From Parvularculaceae bacterium (GTDB taxonomy: Bacteria > Pseudomonadota > Alphaproteobacteria > Caulobacterales > Parvularculaceae), in the NCBI GenBank assembly GCA_027080545.1, contig JALWRV010000247.1, forward strand, positions 1 through 18,976: DNA of 18,976 nucleotides. The letters are read 5' to 3'. Of this stretch, positions 8,249 to 16,200 are shown piece after piece (the stretch's first letter is position 1; each line of letters begins with the position of its first letter). The notes below the pieces were generated by a model, which was given only the letters and a program-made list of their open reading frames with translations, was not told where the DNA came from and searched no databases. A program made the position numbers and the translations under genes.

Positions 8249-8461
8249 TCACCCACCTCCGACAAAATTAACAATCTCTATCTGGTCGCCATCGTTTAAC
8301 ACCTGCTGGTCATAAGATGATTTGGCGACAATGGTGCGGTTTAATTCCACGGCCACTTTAAGTGCAGGCACGTTGAGGGCCATCAACAGGTCCGCCACGT
8401 GAAAGGGGCGCCCCTCAGGCACCTCAATATCTCTATTGTCGCCATTAATGATCAGGTGCAT
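8249..8461 (-). CDS. thiS: Sulfur carrier protein ThiS
   Basis: ThiS is a 70-residue ubiquitin-like protein. Its C-terminal glycine is adenylated by ThiF or MoeB and converted to a thiocarboxylate that donates sulfur to ThiG. The sequence ends in NFVGGG, retaining the required Gly-Gly terminus, and shows the family's LLMALN, VAVELNRTIV and LNDGDQIEIV segments. ATG at 8461 is preceded by AAGAG with 7-nt spacing. It directly precedes thiG with no gap. A TATAAT hexamer lies 36 bp upstream (8497-8502). I looked for a TPP riboswitch in the 180 bp before it and found no convincing match. The aroQ gene is divergent. Confidence 0.95.
   Translation of the reverse strand: MHLIINGDNRDIEVPEGRPFHVADLLMALNVPALKVAVELNRTIVAKSSYDQQVLNDGDQIEIVNFVGGG
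8256..8260 (-). promoter_or_regulatory. thiG ribosome binding site inside the thiS C-terminal glycine codons
   Basis: On the minus strand the thiS end reads GTC GGA GGT GGG TGA followed by GTG. The GGAGG formed by two glycine codons lies 7 nt before the thiG GTG start. The same bases therefore encode the essential C-terminal glycines of ThiS and form a consensus Shine-Dalgarno site, which supports the GTG start and translational coupling. Confidence 0.8.
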
Positions 8462-8496
8462 TTTTTGACTCTTGCTCGAAACTAACCCTATTAGCG

Positions 8497-8502
8497 ATTA
8501 TA
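8497..8502 (-). promoter_or_regulatory. Candidate -10 element for thiSG
   Basis: A perfect TATAAT hexamer on the minus strand lies 36 bp before the thiS ATG, at a good distance for a short leader. No good -35 hexamer is found at 16-18 bp. A small inverted repeat, GGCG TAT CGCC (8503-8513), fills the spacer and could be an operator. This is a weak call. Confidence 0.3.
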
Positions 8503-8561
8503 GGCGTATCGCCCTATTTCTGGCTATAGACAAGTGGTCTCAGACCCCCGTTTGGATTAGC

Positions 8562-8590
8562 TTGGCTATTGGCACGAGATTGAATAGGGT
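8562..8590 (+). promoter_or_regulatory. Candidate promoter for the aroQ-accB-accC-aat run
   Basis: TTGGCT (8562-8567) and TAGGGT (8585-8590) are separated by 17 bp, about 50 bp before the aroQ start. The -35 keeps the TTG core; the -10 matches only partly. It resembles the TTGGCA-17-TATAGC pair before the sulfotransferase. Weak call. Confidence 0.28.
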
Positions 8591-8641
8591 AGAAATTCCG
8601 TAAGCCAGCGCGCCCACCCTTCCCCAAGCGAGAGATATCCC

Positions 8642-9085
8642 ATGGCCAAAACCAATATCCATCTCCTGAACGGTCCCAATTTGAACCTCCTTGGCAGTCG
8701 CGAGCCGAAAATTTACGGCACCACCAGTCTTGAAGAAATCGAAAATTCTTGCCAGCAATGGGCCGCGCGCAACGGGGTCGCCTTAACTTTTCGCCAAACC
8801 AACAGCGAAGGCACCCTCATTGAGCATATCCACATGGCTGACGCCCAAGCCAACGCCCTGATTATCAACCCTGCCGCCTATAGCCATAGCTCCGTGGCCC
8901 TTTTCGATGCCCTCAGCGCCGTCTCACTGCCCAAGATTGAATTACACCTGTCAAATCCCCACACACGCGAGGCCTTCCGGCACCGCTCCTATGCCAGCCC
9001 CGCCGTCAACGGCATTATTTGCGGGTTTGGCCCAGACGGATATATACTTGCCCTGACCGCCGCCTTGGGCTTAACAGGGGCATAA
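8642..9085 (+). CDS. aroQ: 3-dehydroquinate dehydratase, type II
   Basis: This cytosolic dodecameric enzyme converts 3-dehydroquinate to 3-dehydroshikimate in the shikimate pathway by trans elimination. The 147 residues are full length for the type II family. Active-site residues known from the Mycobacterium enzyme can all be placed: N13, R20 and Y25 in NGPNLNLLGSREPKIYG; N76 and H82 in INPAAYSHSS; E100 and H102 in IELHLSN; R109 and R113 in HTREAFRHRSY. GCGAGAG lies upstream of the ATG as a weak ribosome site. It is the first gene of a plus-strand run with accB 62 bp downstream, a gene order I recall from many alphaproteobacteria. Confidence 0.97.
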   Translation: MAKTNIHLLNGPNLNLLGSREPKIYGTTSLEEIENSCQQWAARNGVALTFRQTNSEGTLIEHIHMADAQANALIINPAAYSHSSVALFDALSAVSLPKIELHLSNPHTREAFRHRSYASPAVNGIICGFGPDGYILALTAALGLTGA

Positions 9086-9147
9086 AACCGCCCTATGGAA
9101 AGGGCAAGACCAACCCGATCTGCTTTCGTCAAACAGGATATCAGTGC

Positions 9148-9618
9148 ATGACCGATAAAACCAAACATACCAGCTTCGCCAATGAACTAGATCTGGTGCG
9201 CGCGCTGGCCGCTGTACTGGAAGAAACCGGCCTCTCGGAAGTCGAGATCGAAAAGAACGATGTGATGGTGCGCGTGGCTAAAGGGGGCCAAACGGTGTTC
9301 ACACAAGCCGCCAGCCAGCCAAATCCTCAACCCAGCGATCCGGCCAGCATCTCGCAAGGCGAAGTCGCATCGGCAGCGTCAGATCCCGGGGCGGTAAAAT
9401 CCCCTATGGTCGGCACGGCCTATCTCTCCCCATCTCCTGGTGCAGACCCATTTATTAAGGTTGGCGACCATGTGAAGGAAGGCCAAACCTTGCTGATTGT
9501 CGAGGCCATGAAAACTATGAACGAGATTAAGGCCCATAAAGCGGGCACAGTACGGCAAATTCTTGCCCGCGACGCGGAACCTGTAGAGTTTGAAGAACCG
9601 CTGGTTATCATCAGCTAA
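9148..9618 (+). CDS. accB: Biotin carboxyl carrier protein of acetyl-CoA carboxylase
   Basis: AccB carries the biotin that AccC carboxylates and that the AccA/AccD transferase uses to make malonyl-CoA for fatty-acid synthesis. I choose ATG at 9148, giving 156 residues; a longer in-frame start at 9019 would overlap the aroQ end. The N-terminal helix FANELDLVRALAAVLEETGL is followed by VEIEKNDVMVRVAK, a Pro/Ala/Ser-rich linker (about 52-82) and the biotinyl domain (83-156). The biotinylated lysine is K122 in VEAMKTMNEI; the usual AMKM is AMKT here, a variant that does not change the lysine. AGGA lies upstream of the start. accC follows after 42 bp. Confidence 0.96.
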   Translation: MTDKTKHTSFANELDLVRALAAVLEETGLSEVEIEKNDVMVRVAKGGQTVFTQAASQPNPQPSDPASISQGEVASAASDPGAVKSPMVGTAYLSPSPGADPFIKVGDHVKEGQTLLIVEAMKTMNEIKAHKAGTVRQILARDAEPVEFEEPLVIIS

Positions 9619-9660
9619 TCCGGTCTACTGACCCTGCCCTTGTTCGAGAAAGATTGACGG

Positions 9661-11013
9661 ATGTTCAAAAAAGTTCTCATCGCCAATCGCGGTGAAATTG
9701 CCCTTCGAATCCATCGCGCCTGCAAGGAGATGGGGATTGCCACGGTGGCGGTTCATTCTACGGCCGATGCCAATGCCATGCATGTGCGCCTCGCTGACGA
9801 AAGCGTCTGTATTGGCCCGGCAGCTGCCAAAGACAGCTATCTCAATATTGCCGCGATCATTGCTGCAGCCGAAATTACCAATGCCGACGCGATACATCCC
9901 GGCTATGGCTTTTTATCTGAAAATGCCCGATTTGCTGAAATCATCGCGGCCCATGACCTCACCTTTATCGGCCCCCTGCCCGAACACATAAAAACCATGG
10001 GCGATAAAATCGCGGCCAAGGACGCCGCCGGCAAAGCGGGCATTCCGCTGGTACCCGGCTCTGATGGCGGGGTCACCTCGTTTGCCGAAGCTAAAAAAGT
10101 GGCGGCGAAAATCGGTTATCCGGTGCTCATCAAAGCCGCTGCTGGTGGTGGTGGCAAGGGCATGAAGCTGGCCTTGAGCGAAAGCGACCTCGAAAGCGCC
10201 ATGAGCAATGCCCAACAAGAGGCCCGCGCCTCCTTTGGCGATGATGCTATTTATCTTGAAAAATATTTGCAAAAGCCCCGCCATATTGAAATTCAAATCG
10301 CCGCCGATGCCCATGGAAATGTCATCCAGCTTGGCGAGCGGGATTGTTCGCTGCAAAGGCGTCACCAAAAGGTACTAGAAGAAGCCCTATCCCCAGCCCT
10401 GTCCGAGAAAAAACGGCAGCAAATTGGCGAAACCACCCGAAAAGCGATTGAAAAGCTGGGCTATCTCGGGGTTGGCACGGTGGAATATCTCTATGAGAAT
10501 GACGAGTTTTATTTCATCGAGATGAATACGCGCCTACAAGTCGAACATCCGATTACCGAACAGGTGACCAATCTTGATTTGGTGCGCGAGCAAATCCGCA
10601 TCGCTGCGGGTGAAAAACTAACGGTACGACAGAAAGATATCCGGTTTTCCGGTCATGCTATTGAATGCCGGATCAATGCAGAAGATCCGGTACATTTTCG
10701 CCCTTCTCCCGGCAAGATCGTCAATTTTCATGCCCCGGGTGGCCCCGGCGTGCGCTTTGATTCGGCTGTTTATGGGGGCTATTCCATTCCCCCTCACTAT
10801 GATTCCATGATCGGCAAGCTGATCGTGTTCGGTGATAGTCGTGAATTATGTCTGGAACGACTACGCCGGGCCCTTTCAGAGATTGTCATTACAGGTATCA
10901 ACACCACCATTCCGCTGTTTGAAAAATTGCTGGATGTACCCGATTTTATCAATGGCGATTATGATATTCATTGGCTTGAAAACTGGCTAGAAGACCAGCA
11001 ACAGGCCGATTAG
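9661..11013 (+). CDS. accC: Biotin carboxylase subunit of acetyl-CoA carboxylase
   Basis: AccC uses ATP and bicarbonate to carboxylate the biotin on AccB. The 450 residues match the usual length of about 450. Visible in order are the N-terminal FKKVLIANRGEIALRI, HPGYGFLSENARFAE, the ATP-grasp glycine loop AAAGGGGKGMKLA (GGGGKGM at 162-168), RDCSLQRRHQK (227-237), and EMNTRLQVEHP (287-297), which supplies metal- and bicarbonate-site residues. The C-terminal biotin carboxylase domain with ECRINAEDP is intact. No in-frame defect is seen. It is cotranscribed in all likelihood with accB upstream, and aat follows after 59 bp. Confidence 0.98.
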   Translation: MFKKVLIANRGEIALRIHRACKEMGIATVAVHSTADANAMHVRLADESVCIGPAAAKDSYLNIAAIIAAAEITNADAIHPGYGFLSENARFAEIIAAHDLTFIGPLPEHIKTMGDKIAAKDAAGKAGIPLVPGSDGGVTSFAEAKKVAAKIGYPVLIKAAAGGGGKGMKLALSESDLESAMSNAQQEARASFGDDAIYLEKYLQKPRHIEIQIAADAHGNVIQLGERDCSLQRRHQKVLEEALSPALSEKKRQQIGETTRKAIEKLGYLGVGTVEYLYENDEFYFIEMNTRLQVEHPITEQVTNLDLVREQIRIAAGEKLTVRQKDIRFSGHAIECRINAEDPVHFRPSPGKIVNFHAPGGPGVRFDSAVYGGYSIPPHYDSMIGKLIVFGDSRELCLERLRRALSEIVITGINTTIPLFEKLLDVPDFINGDYDIHWLENWLEDQQQAD

Positions 11014-11072
11014 CGGACCTTCTCCTTTTCTTTTTTTTGGACGAAACCGCAAATGCAGGGCATGATAGCCCC

Positions 11073-11738
11073 ATGCGCAAAGAAAAACTGCCCCAGATTA
11101 CCCCCCAAGATGTGCTGAAAGCCTATCGGCTTGGCTATTTTCCCATGTCCGAAAGCCGCGATTCTGAAGATGTATTTTGGGTATTGCCAGAAGAGCGCGG
11201 TATCATCCCGCTGAATCATTTCCACCTATCGCGCTCGCTTCGCAAAAAAATAAAAAATAATATCTTCCGTGTCGAGATCAATAGAGACTTCACGGGCATG
11301 ATGGAAATGTGTCGCGCCCCGGCCACAGACCGGGAAGATAGCTGGATCAATCCTCAAATTTTGAATATTTACAGCCAATTGCATGCCATGGGTCACGCCC
11401 ATTCTGTCGAATGTTGGCAAGATAATGAAATGGCTGGCGGGCTTTACGGGGTCTGTCTTAACGGGGCCTTTTTCGGAGAAAGCATGTTTTCCCGTGTCAC
11501 CGATGCCAGCAAGGTCGCCCTAGCCCATCTCGTGGCACGATTGAAAATAGGCAATTTCGGGCTATTGGATACGCAATTTTTAACCCCCCATCTCGCCAGT
11601 CTCGGCGCTGTGGAGGTGGGAAAGGCAGCCTATAAAAAACTATTGGACGCAGCCCTTCAAAGAGACAGCGACTTTTTTCGATTATCGCTTCACTGCGATG
11701 GCTCAACCATTTTGCAATCAATCACCCACACATCATAA
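11073..11738 (+). CDS. aat: Leucyl/phenylalanyl-tRNA-protein transferase
   Basis: Aat moves Leu or Phe from charged tRNA onto N-terminal Arg or Lys of proteins, which marks them for ClpS/ClpAP degradation by the bacterial N-end rule. From ATG at 11073 the product has 221 residues, typical for the alphaproteobacterial form. Recognised segments are ITPQDVLKAYRLGYFPMSES, FWVLPEERGIIPL, DSWINPQILNIYSQLHAMGHAHSVE, GGLYGVCLNGAFFGESMFSR, ASKVALAHLVARL and LLDTQFLTPHLASLGA. A TTG at 11037 is in frame but lacks a ribosome site and adds a non-conserved stretch, so I prefer the ATG. The last 49 bp overlap the 3' end of the convergent DUF2155 gene, yet both reading frames look intact. Confidence 0.95.
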   Translation: MRKEKLPQITPQDVLKAYRLGYFPMSESRDSEDVFWVLPEERGIIPLNHFHLSRSLRKKIKNNIFRVEINRDFTGMMEMCRAPATDREDSWINPQILNIYSQLHAMGHAHSVECWQDNEMAGGLYGVCLNGAFFGESMFSRVTDASKVALAHLVARLKIGNFGLLDTQFLTPHLASLGAVEVGKAAYKKLLDAALQRDSDFFRLSLHCDGSTILQSITHTS

Positions 11739-12445
11739 ACCGGGTGATCAACCGCATTGAGCGCGGGACTGGAGGCAAACATCCATCCTCGGAAAATGGC
11801 TTCAACCTTATCAAAACCACTCAAGTCTGGTCCACTTTCTTCAGCCACCATATCAATTGCGTCTGGGTCAACATCTTCCACTGGCAAGCTGCGCGCCTCA
11901 GGCTGGGACGGCTCCATAGCCTCTGGGCCCCTATCTTCCTCACCATTCGCCAAAGCCTCAGCGGCTTCGGCTTCTGCCAGTTCACGGGCCTGCTTTTCTT
12001 CCCGTGCCAAGGCATCAAGATCAATAATTTCCAAAAAAGCCGATGTTTCCGGTTCTTCTTCTGGTGGACGCTTATTACAGGTGCGCGCGAGAATACGCAA
12101 CTTGCCAAAATCCTGCGTCTCGCCCACGGGAATAGTTAAATCAATAAATTGCGCCGTAATTTTATCAAGCGCCCGCAAGGTAACAGAAATAGGCACTAGC
12201 GGATTATCCGAAACGATATTATAAATGGATTCTGCAAAGCCCGACCCTGACGAAGAGAGAGACAATCGCTCCAATTCGGTGAGAGGCCGATCAAGATTTT
12301 CCGGCGACACGGGCGGCGTTTGCACCGTCCAACCATAGGATTGCCCATCCCTAGTGCTGGATTGCGCCCAAGAGGGCGCCAAAGCCAAAATGGCGCCAAT
12401 CAAGAGCGCTCCTAAAATCATCATCATGCTGCGCTTGGCACTCAT
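11690..12445 (-). CDS. DUF2155 family secreted protein with an acidic insertion
   Basis: This 251-residue exported protein matches the alphaproteobacterial DUF2155 family, whose function is unknown. A signal peptide covers residues 1-27 (hydrophobic run MILGALLIGAILALAP, cleavage near SWA before Q). The family core appears in two parts: VTLRALDKITAQFIDLTIPVGE through RTCNKRPPEEEPETSAFLEI (about 86-140), and FRGWMFASSPALNAVDHPVYDVWVIDCK (about 218-245). Between them lies a Glu/Asp/Ala-rich segment of about 70 residues (142-212) that looks like a low-complexity insertion. It follows the NDUFA12 gene by 9 bp; AGGA overlapping that gene's stop serves as the ribosome site, so the two are an operon. 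The 3' end overlaps aat by 49 bp. Confidence 0.88.
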   Translation of the reverse strand: MSAKRSMMMILGALLIGAILALAPSWAQSSTRDGQSYGWTVQTPPVSPENLDRPLTELERLSLSSSGSGFAESIYNIVSDNPLVPISVTLRALDKITAQFIDLTIPVGETQDFGKLRILARTCNKRPPEEEPETSAFLEIIDLDALAREEKQARELAEAEAAEALANGEEDRGPEAMEPSQPEARSLPVEDVDPDAIDMVAEESGPDLSGFDKVEAIFRGWMFASSPALNAVDHPVYDVWVIDCKMVEPSQ

Positions 12446-12454
12446 TTTCCCGTC

Positions 12455-12892
12455 CTAGCCGCTTTTATCTGTGGTCTGATTATGCGCCTCCGCGCCATCC
12501 GGGCTCCAAGGCTTATAAACCTCTTGGTCATCAAATCCTTTGGCCGAACGAAACAGGCTGCCTTTGGGATGATAGGCCAACGGAGTGCCGGTCATATTTG
12601 GCAAATGATCTTTTTCATAAGATTGGCGGGGTAACGCCCCATCAACCGGCGGTTCGTCCACGGTGCGGTGCAGCCAACCATGCCAATCCGCAGGAACCCG
12701 CGATCCTTCCGCGACCCCATGATAAACCACCCAGCGACGGCGCCCCCCATCGGGAAAACTAGGCTTTCCGCCCTCCTCAAAATAGCGATTTCCTTGCGCA
12801 TCCTTGCCGACCAGCTTGGCCCCTCGGCGCATCAAGGTGAACAAGGTGCCCATGGTTGCCTTATCCCACCAGATGAAAAGACGTTGTAGCAT
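12455..12892 (-). CDS. NDUFA12-family NADH:ubiquinone oxidoreductase accessory subunit
   Basis: The 145-residue protein matches the bacterial version of the mitochondrial complex I accessory subunit NDUFA12 (B17.2), found in alphaproteobacteria, which packs on the peripheral arm of complex I. Diagnostic segments are the N-terminal MLQRLFIWWDKATMGTLF, LVGKDAQGNRYFE, RRRWVVYHG, and SRVPADWHGWLHRTVDEPP, followed by a YHPKGSL motif. AGG lies just before the ATG. It is the first gene of a two-gene leftward operon with DUF2155. This pair next to aat is a conserved arrangement in the class as I recall it. The nrdJ gene is divergent, 342 bp away. Confidence 0.94.
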   Translation of the reverse strand: MLQRLFIWWDKATMGTLFTLMRRGAKLVGKDAQGNRYFEEGGKPSFPDGGRRRWVVYHGVAEGSRVPADWHGWLHRTVDEPPVDGALPRQSYEKDHLPNMTGTPLAYHPKGSLFRSAKGFDDQEVYKPWSPDGAEAHNQTTDKSG

Positions 12893-13117
12893 TTAACCTG
12901 TACTCCATGATTGCCTTTTGACCCTAGCACGCCTTACAGCCTAGCCAAGATTAAGTCCTGTTAGCCTTTAGCGCCCGCCTTGTGCAAGCCCCAAAGACCA
13001 TCAGAACCGCCCCAGAAAGGCCTCAGAATGGCTGCTTGAGGGCCATCGGTGCGCCACCTCCTGAATTATAGAGGAAAATAGCAGATTTTGTGGCTTTGGC
13101 GGGGAATTTTCTCCTCA
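12893..13117. other. Intergenic region between NDUFA12 and nrdJ: left part without recognised features
   Basis: This is the left part of a 342-bp divergent spacer. I see no gene, terminator or strong promoter in it. It should hold the NDUFA12 promoter. I searched by eye for a cobalamin riboswitch and found no B12-box-like sequence. The right part holds the nrdJ control elements. Confidence 0.5.
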
Positions 13118-13147
13118 TTTGCACTCCCATCCATCACAAATTATAGT
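13118..13147 (+). promoter_or_regulatory. Candidate nrdJ promoter
   Basis: TATAGT (13142-13147) matches 5 of 6 bases of the -10 consensus. TTTGCA (13118-13123) lies 18 bp upstream, or TTGCAC (13119-13124) 17 bp upstream. Transcription would start near 13154 and leave a leader of about 80 nt, too short for a cobalamin riboswitch. The -10 falls inside the first NrdR-box-like sequence. Confidence 0.45.
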
Positions 13148-13180
13148 AGATATATATCAAGGACACACCATATGAAGGGG
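13134..13180. promoter_or_regulatory. Probable tandem NrdR boxes controlling nrdJ
   Basis: NrdR binds pairs of 16-bp boxes (consensus ACACWATATATWGTGT) spaced about 15-16 bp apart and represses ribonucleotide reductase genes. Here TCACAAATTATAGTAG (13134-13149) matches 11 of 16 positions and ACACCATATGAAGGGG (13165-13180) also matches 11 of 16. They are separated by exactly 15 bp, the expected geometry. The first covers the candidate -10, the second lies just downstream of the start site, as for a repressor. The individual matches are imperfect; spacing and position beside a reductase gene carry the call. Confidence 0.5.
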
Positions 13181-13231
13181 GTAAAGATCAGCTCCCATCC
13201 GTCATGCTGTATCCACTCAACATCAGGTTAG
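13172..13231 (+). CDS. Possible 19-residue leader ORF before nrdJ
   Basis: ATG at 13172 begins MKGVKISSHPSCCIHSTSG and ends with TAG at 13229-13231, only 3 nt before the nrdJ ATG. AAGGA at 13159-13163, 8 nt upstream, is a better ribosome site than the one directly before nrdJ. It is in the same frame as nrdJ, separated from it by the amber stop and one codon. It could couple translation of nrdJ or sense the cell state. Against it: nineteen codons can arise by chance, and its start region overlaps the second NrdR-like box, which could explain the sequence. No family is recognised. Confidence 0.28.
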   Translation: MKGVKISSHPSCCIHSTSG

Positions 13232-13234
13232 ACC

Positions 13235-16200
13235 ATGCAAATAAAGCCTCATTTTACCCGCCAACGCGGCCCCTATGACGATATTGCCTTCGTTGATTCG
13301 GTCTTTCATACGGCCCATCGGCCCGGCCAAGTCCCAGAATCACACCCTCTCTTGGTACCAGATTTCTGGAGCCAAACGGCGGTGGAGATTATGGGCTCGA
13401 AATATTGCCGCAAGCGGGGTGTTCCCAAGACTACCAAGGCGGTGGTTGAAGAAGCTGTGCCCGATTTTTTATGGCGTCATGTGCCCGATGAAACAGCGCT
13501 AGCAAAATTACCACCACAACAGCGCTATGGAGCCGAACAGGATGCCAGCGCCGTATTTGACCGTCTGGCCGGTGCTTGGGCCTATCATGGTTGGCGGGGC
13601 GGTTATTTTTCCAACGAACAGGAAGCCCGCACCTATTTCGATGAGATGCGCTATTTGCTGGCTCACCAATTTGTCGCGCCCAATTCGCCGCAATGGTTCA
13701 ATACAGGCCTGCATTGGGCCTATGGCATTGGCGCTGACACGGAAAATACCAAGACACAAAATCATCAAACCCCCACCAGCGGCCATGTTACCACGGACCA
13801 TAAAAGCGGGGCTCTCATTGTTGTTCCGAACCCTTATGAATATCCGCAAGTCCATGCCTGCTTCATTCAATCGGTGAGCGATGATTTATTGGGCACCGGG
13901 GGGATTATGGATTTGATCACCCGGGAAACCCGCCTGTTCAAATATGGCTCAGGCACTGGTTCCAATTTCTCGGCCCTGCGTGGCGAAGGGGAACCCCTGT
14001 CTGGGGGTGGTATTTCCTCCGGCCTTCTATCGTTCTTGCGGGTGGCTGATGTTGCCGCCGGGGCCATTAAGTCCGGTGGCGTGACCAGACGCGCCGCAAA
14101 AATGGTCATTCTCGATATAGATCATCCGGATATCGAAGCCTTTATTGACTGGAAGCCCGAAGAAGAGATGAAGGTGGCGGCCTTGGTTACCGGTTCCGCC
14201 CATCTGTCCAAACATATCAATGCTATTTTGTCTGCGTGTGATGGCGAAGAGGACACACGTTTTGATCTCGACCACAACGCATCCCTAAAACAGGCTGTGA
14301 TAGCCGCCAAGCGCGCAGAACTTCCCGACGGCCTTATCGAGCGCGCCCTGCAATGGGCAAAACAGGGCTTCCGGACCATGAAGATAGATCGCTATGATAT
14401 TGATTGGCAGGGAGAAGCCTATCGGTCAGTTTTTGGTCAAAATGCCAATAATTCTATCCGCGTTACCAATAAATTTCTCGACGCGGTAAAACAGGATAAA
14501 GAGTGGGATTTAATCCGCCGCACAGATGGCACCGTGGCCAAAACCGTTTCAGCCGCCGCACTTTGGCAAAAAGTCAATGAAGCCGTATGGATGTGTGCCG
14601 ACCCGGGCGTGCAGTTTCACGACACCATCAATGAATGGCATACTTGCACGGCCGATGGCGCCATAACCGCCTCCAACCCCTGTTCGGAATATATGTTCCT
14701 CAACGATACGGCGTGCAATCTCGCCTCCATCAATCTGCTGAAATTTTTGCGCGATGAAGAGGCCGGTAGCCGTGTAGGATTTGATGTGGAAGGGTTCGTC
14801 CATGTATGCCGTTTGATGACCCTAACACTGGAAATTTCAGTTATGATGGCTTCATTCCCGTCGCCTGAAATTGCTAAAAATTCGTGGGCCTATCGCACGC
14901 TTGGGTTGGGCTTTGCCAATCTTGGTGGTTTGTTGATGTCGGCAGGTCTTGCCTATGACAGCGATGAGGGCCGGGAAATGGCCGGGGCTATCAGCGCCTT
15001 GATGGCGGGGGCTGCTTGGCATCAATCTGCCTTGATGGCGCAAAAGCTCGGGCCCTTTGATCGCTGGGCTGCCAATAAGGACGGCATGATGCGCGTGTTG
15101 CGCAATCACGCTGCGGCAATCAAGGGCAGTGGGCTTGCCTATGAAGGGCTGACCCATTGTCCGGTTCCGCTCGATAGTTCCCACGCCCCTCAGAAAAACA
15201 TTTTAAGCGCCGCACAAAAATTATGGGCAAAGGCGTTAAAAAAAGGCGCGCAAACAGGGTTTCGCAATGCTCAGGTAAGCCTGCTCGCCCCCACAGGCAC
15301 GATTGGCCTGCTCATGGATTGCGATACCACGGGCATTGAACCGGATTTTGCGATTGTAAAGTTCAAACAGCTTGCCGGGGGTGGTCATTTCAAACTGATC
15401 AACCAATCTGTCCCCCGGGCCTTAAAGCGGCTGGGCTATAGCAATCGCCAAATCACAGATATCACCCATTATGCGGTAGGGCGCGGAACGCTGGAAGATG
15501 CCCCCGGTGTCAATTTTGATCTCTTGCGTGAGGAAGGATTCGGCCAAACCCAGATAGACGCTTTATCGCAATCTCTGTCCACGGCCTTTGATATGAGCTT
15601 TGCTTTCAACAAGGAAGTGCTGGGCGAAAATTTCCTGCGCCAGACCTTGGGCTTCGACGACCGTCAAGTGGATCAATCGGGCTATAAAATGCTCCGGGAT
15701 CTCGGCTTTAGCGACGAAGACATTCACATGGCCAATCTTTTTTGTTGCGGAGCCATGAGTTTGGAAGGCGCGCCCCATTTGAAGGCCGAACATCTGCCCA
15801 TATTTGATTGCGCCACGCCAGCCGGGCGCATGGGCACCAGAAGCCTGTCAATCGACGCCCATTTGAAAATGATGGCTGTGTGCCAACCCTTCTTGTGCGG
15901 GGCCATCTCGAAAACTGTCAATCTACCCCATGAAGCCAGCCTCGCCGATTGTCGCGATACTTATGAAAAAGCCTGGCAATTGGGATTAAAATCAATCGCC
16001 CTTTATCGGGATGGTTCAAAACTGTCCCAACCGCTCAGTACCGCCCTATTATCAAAAGAAGATTTAGAGGCCGCCCAAGCGGGCGAAACCCAAACAGAAA
16101 AAGCCCGTATTTTTGCCGAACGGGTGGTTGAGCGGGTGATCGAGCGCGCACCGGGACGCCGCCGCCTGCCAGATCGACGCAAAGGCTATATCCAAAAGGC

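Noticed and set aside
8462..8641. TPP riboswitch before thiS
   Set aside because: A CTGAGA string occurs on the minus strand, but it is part of the short symmetric sequence GGTCTGAGACC and the other conserved TPP elements are not seen.
11014..11072. T-rich stretch between accC and aat as a terminator
   Set aside because: The run of T at about 11024-11038 lacks a preceding stable GC-rich stem, so it is not a convincing intrinsic terminator.
11757..12224. 155-codon plus-strand ORF, Ser/Ala-rich
   Set aside because: It is antisense to the DUF2155 gene, and its composition mirrors the acidic insertion on the other strand.
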